Origin: Nitrososphaerota archaeon
Lineage (GTDB): Archaea > Thermoproteota > Nitrososphaeria > Nitrososphaerales > Gagatemarchaeaceae
NCBI GenBank assembly: GCA_029785825.1
Contig: JAFLYY010000001.1
Coordinates: forward strand, 1,519,374-1,583,373
DNA length: 64,000 bases
Direction of reading: 5' to 3'
Both the position numbers and the translations under genes were made by a program. Position 1 is the stretch's first letter, and each line of letters opens with the position of its first letter. Below the pieces are notes generated by a model. The model was not told where the DNA came from and did not search any database. It was given only the letters and a program-made list of their open reading frames with translations. Below, piece by piece: positions 58,996-64,000 of the stretch.

Positions 58996-59616
58996 TTGGT
59001 GAGCCGCGAGAGTAGTTTCGGAGGCGACGGCGGATCAGGCATGAGTGCGAGGGACGCCGAAGTCGTACGAGCGATAGCGGAAGAAGAGCTGTCGGTCTTC
59101 ACATTCGACGGGCTGAGACGCATTACAGGTACTCATCCCGAAACGCTGTCAAGGACGCTGGAACGGCTCGAAGACGACGGCATGGTGGTCAAGTCCCCTG
59201 GTGGGTACAGCCTCACAGGCAGGGCCAGGGAGACACTCGAACTCAGCCCGGTCGGGACTGGACCCAAGAGCGTCTCAATCCTCCACACTTACCTTCCCTA
59301 TGCGGCCAGCGCCGGCAAGATCGTTGGAGCTCTGAAGGGGAGATGGTTCGACAATGTCAGATGGGTCGGCATGTCAGAGGGAGAGGATGGACCCATCATG
59401 AAGTGGGTCACAGAAGACGGCTCTGCGCTGATAGACGTGAAGTTCGGCTCCGGCCAGCTTGACATCGAAGCGAAGGTCGCCAGCGAGGCCGACCTCTCCA
59501 AAGCCGTCAGAGGAGCCCACCAACTCATGGGGAAGATATCGAAACTCTATGCCAGCCCGAGGAGCGGGAAACCAACCTTGATGCGCATGGGGTATTCCAC
59601 TCCTTACGCGATGTGA
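58996..59616 (+). CDS. Winged-helix DNA-binding protein with a C-terminal ligand-like domain
   Basis: A protein of about 206 residues. The N-terminus (about residues 18-75) is a winged helix (FTFDGLRRITGTHPETLSRTLERLEDDGMV). The rest resembles a START/SRPBCC-like or polyketide-cyclase beta domain (RWFDNVRWVGMSEG, SALIDVKFGSGQLDIEAKV). Start TTG 58996 fits the TTTTAAAA promoter; ATG 59041 is an alternative. Probable regulator of unknown genes. Confidence 0.65.
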   Translation: MVSRESSFGGDGGSGMSARDAEVVRAIAEEELSVFTFDGLRRITGTHPETLSRTLERLEDDGMVVKSPGGYSLTGRARETLELSPVGTGPKSVSILHTYLPYAASAGKIVGALKGRWFDNVRWVGMSEGEDGPIMKWVTEDGSALIDVKFGSGQLDIEAKVASEADLSKAVRGAHQLMGKISKLYASPRSGKPTLMRMGYSTPYAM

Positions 59617-59684
59617 GCAGCTAGTTCCCGAACCCGCTCAACAAGTAGCTGCCGGAGCGCACCTCTGATGGTGAATCTGACAGG

Positions 59685-60602
59685 ATGACAGGAGCAGAAG
59701 GTGTGCAGCTGCTACGGTCTTTTTCAAACGCTGTAGCTGAACTGGCAGACAACGTCTCGCCTTCGGTGGTGAGAGTAAGCGCCGGTAGGAGGAGTGGAAC
59801 CGGCGTCGTCTGGTCCGGAGATGGTCTCATCGTGACAGCTTTCCATGTGGTCGGGCAGTCCGAGTCTCCCTCGGTCGTCCTGGGTGACGGAAGGGAACTC
59901 GAAGCGAAGGTGGTAGGCAGGGACCAGTATGCTGACGTGGCCCTGTTGAAGGTCGACGCGTTGGGGCTCTCGCCGTTGAGCCTTCGGACCGCTGACCGCG
60001 TCAGGGTGGGTGAGTTCGTGCTCGCGTTGGCGAACGCCATGGACAAGAAGCCGTCCGCAACGTCTGGAATAGTCACAGGGGCTAGTAGGAGGATGAGGGG
60101 GTTGTGGGGCGTGATGATCGAAGATGCAGTGGTCACCGACGCCAAGTTGAACCCAGGGTACTCGGGTGGCCCGCTGGTAGACGCTTCTGGACGGATGGTC
60201 GGGATGAATGTAGCTTACTTTGCAGGGAGGGGGGCGGCTGTGTCCGTCGAGGTGTTGAAAGAGACCGTGGAGAGGCTGTCCAGAGACGGGAGGGTGAAGA
60301 AGGGATTCCTGGGGGTCGTGGTCGAACCCATCGAGCTCCCAGAGGAGTTGGCGAAATCTCCCGATGTGAGCCAGGGAACAGGGCTCCTCGTGAGAGCCGT
60401 CGACCCGGGGTCCCCTGCAAGAGCGGCTGGGGTCGCTATCGGTGACATAATCCTGAAGCTGGGAGAGGCGCAGGCCATAGACGAGTATGAGCTCCACAAG
60501 GCCCTGGCCTCAGATGTAGTCGGCAAGCTGGTCACCCTGAAGGTCCTCAGGGGCGAGAAGGCCACGGAGTTCGGCGTGACCCCGAGGGAGGTCGAGGGGT
60601 AG
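59685..60602 (+). CDS. Cytoplasmic HtrA/DegP-like serine protease
   Basis: A 305-residue trypsin-like protease with one PDZ domain. The triad is visible: His in TAFHVVG (about residue 51), Asp in YADVALL (about 84) and Ser in GYSGGPLV (about 162; the usual Asn is Tyr). The PDZ domain spans about residues 205-295 (FLGVVVEPIEL, VDPGSPARAAGVAIGDIIL). There is no signal peptide or membrane helix, so it acts inside the cell. ATG 59685 follows AGGA. Confidence 0.88.
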   Translation: MTGAEGVQLLRSFSNAVAELADNVSPSVVRVSAGRRSGTGVVWSGDGLIVTAFHVVGQSESPSVVLGDGRELEAKVVGRDQYADVALLKVDALGLSPLSLRTADRVRVGEFVLALANAMDKKPSATSGIVTGASRRMRGLWGVMIEDAVVTDAKLNPGYSGGPLVDASGRMVGMNVAYFAGRGAAVSVEVLKETVERLSRDGRVKKGFLGVVVEPIELPEELAKSPDVSQGTGLLVRAVDPGSPARAAGVAIGDIILKLGEAQAIDEYELHKALASDVVGKLVTLKVLRGEKATEFGVTPREVEG

Positions 60603-60747
60603 ATGCGCAGGCAGCGGGCTTCGTTTCCCAGGGAACCGGGTTTCCCCCATCCTGGAGGACCGAGAGAACCTCTCCCTCCAATCCGCCCGCCTCCCTTCTA
60701 GGCAGGGCCTGGCTGGGTTGATTAGGGCGGGCCCGGAGGCTCCGGAC

Positions 60748-61200
60748 GTGAGCGAAATCAAGGCGAAGACCCGCCATGGCGAGATGAGCGTCGACCAGCT
60801 GGCTGAAATCCAGCCCGGAATGGCGGCAGTCATGAAAGAGGTCGGAGACAGGTTCACTCAGACCTACTACGCGGCCAAGGGCGGCAACTGGAAGCTGGCC
60901 GCACACCACCTGAACCAAGTCAGGGCAGAGTTCAGGAAGGCCAAAGTCACGAGGCCGAAGTTCGCTGACGACCTAGATGCATATGATAAGGAGTTCCTGC
61001 TACCCCTCTTCGAGTCAATCCGCGACCAGGAGTGGATAAAGTTCGAGTCGGCGTTCAAGAATGGAGAGGCTGGATCTGACCTCTACCACGACAAGAGAGG
61101 ATACCCGCACATCAGGTATGTCCTATCAAAGGAGCCTCGATCGAACCTATTCCTTGGCTCCCCTGAGAAGTTCGTCAGGGAGTCCGGTACGGGTGTCTAG
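60748..61200 (+). CDS. Uncharacterised helical protein
   Basis: About 150 residues, mostly helical, with a conserved-looking pattern: GDRFTQTYYAAKGGNWKLAAHHLNQVRAE, LFESIRDQEWIKFESAF and YHDKRGYPHIRYVLSKEP. Proteins with this YYAAKxGNW...YHxKxGxPYIR pattern occur in other prokaryotes without known function. GTG 60748 is used because GGAGG lies just before it. It overlaps the convergent HExxE gene by four bases. Confidence 0.55.
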   Translation: MSEIKAKTRHGEMSVDQLAEIQPGMAAVMKEVGDRFTQTYYAAKGGNWKLAAHHLNQVRAEFRKAKVTRPKFADDLDAYDKEFLLPLFESIRDQEWIKFESAFKNGEAGSDLYHDKRGYPHIRYVLSKEPRSNLFLGSPEKFVRESGTGV

Positions 61201-61664
61201 CGCCTCGACTGTCTCCGGCTCTTTGCTCGGGGACGGACCAAGATTTTTTTCGGCCTCGGCCCCAACCCCAGTATTGTCTTCTCGTAGTCGGCCCAACTCA
61301 CTCCGAGCTTCTGGGCCACCATCCTCTCGATAATCGTGGCGAACTCGTGCTCGCTCCTGTATGGGGCCTTGGGGTGGTCCCCTGGTTCCGCGTCGACCGG
61401 GTGGAGGTTCATCCTCCTTTCGGCCTCGAAGTTCACGTCGAAGGCGACCACCTCCCTGTCAGTTATTCCGTGAGCTCTGCATAGCTCGTACTCTACCATC
61501 TCGTGGAGCGCTACCAGAAAGACATACCTCTGGTCCCTCATCTTGCTCACCCTTATCTCAGCCGGTTTGCCCGGAATCCAGTCCCCGACAGTCTCGTACC
61601 TCTGCTTCCTGTGAGGCACCTGGGCGACTGTGAAGATGGGTTTGATGTCTGCCCGTCTGACCAT
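61197..61664 (-). CDS. Protein with HExxE-type metal motif
   Basis: About 155 residues. The stretch ALHEMVEYELCRAHGI (His-Glu-x-x-Glu) suggests a metal-binding helix; the surrounding DWIPGKPAEIRVSKM and the Arg-rich tail are not recognised. ATG 61664 with GAGGG upstream is used; the longer upstream frame is unlikely. Function unknown. Confidence 0.5.
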   Translation of the reverse strand: MVRRADIKPIFTVAQVPHRKQRYETVGDWIPGKPAEIRVSKMRDQRYVFLVALHEMVEYELCRAHGITDREVVAFDVNFEAERRMNLHPVDAEPGDHPKAPYRSEHEFATIIERMVAQKLGVSWADYEKTILGLGPRPKKILVRPRAKSRRQSRR

Positions 61665-61962
61665 CCCTCTGGGACGGAGCAGGTTGGAGTGCGCCCTGGG
61701 GAAGCCGGTGCCGGGTCTGAGGGGGACGCGCCTGAAGCTCTGAGATGACATAAGTCGAGTGCCTGCCCGGCCAGGGGCCCCTAAGGGATAGGCTGTCAAA
61801 ACGGCGCTCCTCTTTAGTAAACCAAAGTTAAGCGCCCTACTTGACGGCGTCTCTTTGTGTCCGCATCGTCGACCGTCGATGGCGTCTAGCATAGTTATTC
61901 GCCAATCGACTAACGAGTCGACCCCTTGTTGAGGCTATAATCCGACTAGGAGTCCGGTACAG

Positions 61963-62067
61963 ATGAAGCGGACAGATGGTTTGCCTCTTGAGTACCGGCT
62001 CTGTAGCGTATACGAAGTCCCGAAGGTACCATGGGAAGCATTCGCTCGAGTCACAAGAGAAAGATAG
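61963..62067 (+). CDS. Possible 34-residue small protein
   Basis: An ATG-started frame (MKRTDGLPLEYRLCSVYEVPKVPWEAF..., amphipathic) with GGAG eight bases upstream and TATAAT at 61936-61941 about 25 bases upstream, so it could be a leaderless or short-leader gene. It lies in the 527-base gap between the HExxE gene and msrB, which otherwise shows no gene. Confidence 0.35.
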   Translation: MKRTDGLPLEYRLCSVYEVPKVPWEAFARVTRER

Positions 62068-62191
62068 GCGACAGAGTGAAAACCAGAGCCGTTGATCCGC
62101 TTCCGCCTCCACTCATTGGGGCTCCTTGAGCCTGCGGGGTTCGTCGATCTCTGTCGCGCGAAGGCGAAGCCGGTGCTGGCTCTGGACGGGG

Positions 62192-62581
62192 CTAATCCCT
62201 CTTGAATTCGAGGGCGGCCGAGTTGATGCAATAGCGGAGCCCTGTGGGCTTCGGGCCGTCGTCGAAGACGTGCCCGAGATGGACGCCGCACGCCCTGCAT
62301 GACACCTCGGTCCTGACCATCCCCAGGCTGCGGTCAGCCTCCTCGTTGATTGCTTCCTTCGAGACAGGCTGGAAGAAGCTAGGCCACCCGGTCCCTGACT
62401 CGAACTTGGTGCCTGAGTTGAAGAGGGGGACGCCACAGACCACGCATGTGTAAGTACCCTTTTCGTGGTTGTCCCAGTACTTGCCCGTGAATGGTGCCTC
62501 GGTTCCCTTGAGGAAACAGACGTTCACCGCCTCCCTATCCAACTGTGCCTTCTTCTTCGCCATCTCTTCCTTACTGAGCAT
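62192..62581 (-). CDS. msrB: Peptide methionine-R-sulfoxide reductase MsrB
   Basis: Repairs oxidised methionine. The 129 residues match Msr[14 protein letters not shown], the catalytic Cys in RYCINSAAL near the end and the zinc pairs CVVCG (about residue 46) and CRACG (about 95). ATG 62581 lies about 30 bases after a TTTATAC element, so it is probably leaderless. It is divergent from the parB-like gene. Confidence 0.94.
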   Translation of the reverse strand: MLSKEEMAKKKAQLDREAVNVCFLKGTEAPFTGKYWDNHEKGTYTCVVCGVPLFNSGTKFESGTGWPSFFQPVSKEAINEEADRSLGMVRTEVSCRACGVHLGHVFDDGPKPTGLRYCINSAALEFKRD

Positions 62582-62740
62582 TACTTCGAAACTGCCGGAA
62601 GACGAGTATAAAGTTTCGATTGGTGAAACTTCAGAACGGCCCGGATAGTTTTAAGAGTCTCTCCATATGGTATATCCCAGGAATCCTTGGCCAAGTTCTC
62701 CTCTGCGCAACAGGGGTGGAAGGAGCAGACCGGGAGCATC

Positions 62741-63589
62741 ATGGCCGTAGAGACTTCGAAGCTTTTCGTCGGGAAGACGAATGCCAGGAAATCCCCCGGA
62801 GACGTTGGAGACCTTGTCGACTCCATTAAGGAGAAAGGGATACTCGAACCCGTCCTCGTCAGGCCCATAGGCGGTAGGTACGAGCTGGTTGTCGGGTCGA
62901 GAAGGTTCGAGGCCGCCAAGATTGTGGGGCTGAAGAAGATGCCCGCCATAGTCAGGCCTATGACTGACGAGGAGGCAATCGTAGTCTCCCTCGTGGAGAA
63001 CATTCAGAGGAGAGACATCGAGCCCGAGGAAGAGTACGACGCCATCATAGCCCTAAGGAAGGTCAATCCGCGTGCCTATGGTTCGTCGGATCAGATAGCA
63101 AAGGCGCTGGGAAAGTCGAGGAGGTACGTTGACGACAGAATAAACGCCGTCGAGGCGATCCGCACGATAAGGAAGGAGACAAGAGCAGACATAGCAGTAA
63201 AACATGCGCCGCTCCAGAGCGAGAGGAAGGAGGGAGTCCTCCCGGTCAGGCATGCGACGTTCCTGCATCGGGCTGAGGAAGCGCCCACGGTCCAGGAGCT
63301 TCCCAAGAGGGAGAGGGCCACCCAGTTGAAGGAGTTGGCTGAGACCATTGCGCCGCTACCGACCCCCGAGGCTGAGAATGTGGTGAGCCATTTCGTGATG
63401 GCCCCCCAGCGCCCTGTGGAGGACATCAAGAAAGAGGCGTCGTATCTCCACGCCGTCAAGCTTGAGATATTGTTGGATCCTAGGGTGGCAGACGGCCTGA
63501 GGAAGGCCGCTGAGGAAAGGAACACCACCATGGAAGCGGTCGCCTCGCTGGCCATTCACTCATGGCTGAGGCAGCAGCGCTACGCGTAG
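62741..63589 (+). CDS. ParB-like DNA-binding protein
   Basis: A 282-residue ParB/Noc-type protein. The ParB N-terminal domain (about residues 1-100) has SIKEKGILEPVLVRP, LVVGSRRFEAAKIVG and SLVENIQRRDIEPEEEY; the helix-turn-helix region is QIAKALGKSRRYVDDRINAVEAI. The C-terminal ~50 residues look like a ribbon-helix-helix (KLEILLDPRVADGLRKAAEERNTT, in parts), a possible second DNA-binding or dimer module. ATG 62741 has GGGAG before it. No ParA gene is in the window; a role in chromosome or plasmid partition or regulation is open. Confidence 0.85.
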   Translation: MAVETSKLFVGKTNARKSPGDVGDLVDSIKEKGILEPVLVRPIGGRYELVVGSRRFEAAKIVGLKKMPAIVRPMTDEEAIVVSLVENIQRRDIEPEEEYDAIIALRKVNPRAYGSSDQIAKALGKSRRYVDDRINAVEAIRTIRKETRADIAVKHAPLQSERKEGVLPVRHATFLHRAEEAPTVQELPKRERATQLKELAETIAPLPTPEAENVVSHFVMAPQRPVEDIKKEASYLHAVKLEILLDPRVADGLRKAAEERNTTMEAVASLAIHSWLRQQRYA

Positions 63590-63843
63590 GAGCACTACAA
63601 GAAACCGTCGCACGTGGAGCCTGGGAGGACTGGAGCCTGGTATCGGTAGTCGGCTTGGGGTCGCGCTGCCTGAGATTCGTGTTGTATCGCATGTGGCGAT
63701 TCACAGCTGCCACCGGGGAAAGGGGATGCCACCTAGGCGTTCTAATCGAGATGAGGAAGGCCGAATCGCTTGTGCAGGGGTTCGAACCCACTATCTGATT
63801 CCGGAAAGGAAGACTGGGTCCGCGTTCTCGTGGGCGTTCGGCC
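63590..63843. other. Gap with a tRNA-like T arm, no clear tRNA
   Basis: On the minus strand GTGGG-TTCGAAC and GGCCGAA...TTCGGCC look tRNA-like, but the T stem does not close and no anticodon arm can be drawn, even allowing one intron. No protein frame is convincing either. Confidence 0.3.
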
Positions 63844-64000
63844 TTACCGCCGCTGCTTCATGAGCTCGCCAATCTCCCTGTCTAGCCTGACCACCTCGCT
63901 CTGGTAACGCTCCATCTCCGACTGGTCCCTGTCTATGCTCTGTCTCTTGCTGGTAATCTTCGCCTTCAGGTCGGTGAGGGACCTGTTCGCGGCGTCCATG
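63844..64000 (-). CDS. Coiled-coil protein, C-terminal part
   Basis: At least 51 residues to a stop at 63844, ending MKQRR. The sequence is charged and heptad-like (LTDLKAKITSKRQSI, EMERYQSEVVRLDREIGELM), a coiled coil. An ATG at 63997-63999 could be the start, but the gene may extend beyond the window. Function unknown. Confidence 0.5.
   Translation of the reverse strand, partial: MDAANRSLTDLKAKITSKRQSIDRDQSEMERYQSEVVRLDREIGELMKQRR

Noticed and set aside
63756-63838. tRNA-like element with GGCCGAA/TTCGGCC ends and a T-loop-like TTCGAAC
   Set aside because: The T stem does not pair over five bases and no D or anticodon arm can be drawn, with or without one intron.
1-64000. CRISPR array, insertion sequence or prophage
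   Set aside because: No regularly spaced repeats, transposase, integrase or phage structural genes were seen.

Overview
The window is archaeal. It holds an archaeal-type primase DnaG, pelota, the alpha subunit of TFE, Trm56, TiaS, an NAC-alpha homologue, Mre11-Rad50, NreA, the ESCRT-III-like protein CdvB, an archaeal RNase P RNA and tRNA genes interrupted by archaeal-type introns. CdvB, NAC, DinB, class II ribonucleotide reductase and multi-intron tRNAs point to the TACK side, probably a Nitrososphaerota/Thaumarchaeota-like or Bathyarchaeota-like lineage. The exact lineage is inference. The DNA is GC-rich and gene-dense, with many four-base stop/start overlaps. Many genes appear leaderless, with a TATA element 25-35 bases before an ATG, GTG or TTG start.

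Layout. 1-9.4 kb is mostly minus-strand translation and replication genes (pelA, dnaG, a small Toprim protein, pheT-pheS, trpS, PPAT) plus a methionine aminopeptidase. 9.4-14 kb has a DUF1512-type membrane protein, a Trm112-like protein, a tRNA-Trp with two introns, an archaeosortase, two base-excision glycosylases and an intron-bearing tRNA-Pro. 14-18.6 kb is a ribonucleotide reductase locus: a class II enzyme preceded by an NrdD-like protein that lacks catalytic cysteines and a glycyl radical site but carries a winged helix and an ATP-cone. 18.7-25.6 kb has NAC/PUA, Trm56-TFE-HD, an initiator tRNA read here as having three introns, a PLP enzyme, TiaS, Tsr3 and RNase P RNA. 25.7-33 kb has a decayed V4R-like gene, mre11-rad50, a dehydrogenase, nreA and alaX.

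33-44 kb is more accessory: a half-size EamA protein, an F420-type oxidoreductase, SufT, a candidate vitamin-uptake pair (membrane S component plus DUF4430 protein) behind a perfect 17-bp palindrome, a frameshifted Dph6 gene, a CAP-domain protein, CdvB and an orphan structured RNA region. 44-51.6 kb has an MFS exporter, DinB, a DUF72 protein, a three-gene SPFH/zinc-ribbon cassette, small zinc proteins and an FKBP. 51.6-57 kb has two nuclease-like proteins flanking a structured RNA/leader and a phosphoribosyltransferase, then pyrE-pyrD-pyrF. 57-64 kb has a CBS protein, a stand-alone MIT-like protein, DUF192, HtrA, MsrB and a ParB-like protein.

Genes that may work together: the RNR pseudoenzyme may sense nucleotides and control nrdJ; the S-component/DUF4430 pair may bring in a cofactor such as cobalamin, which class II RNR needs; CdvB and the MIT-like protein may share membrane remodelling; TrpRS with tRNA-Trp, and RNase P with the intron-bearing tRNAs, belong to translation and tRNA maturation.
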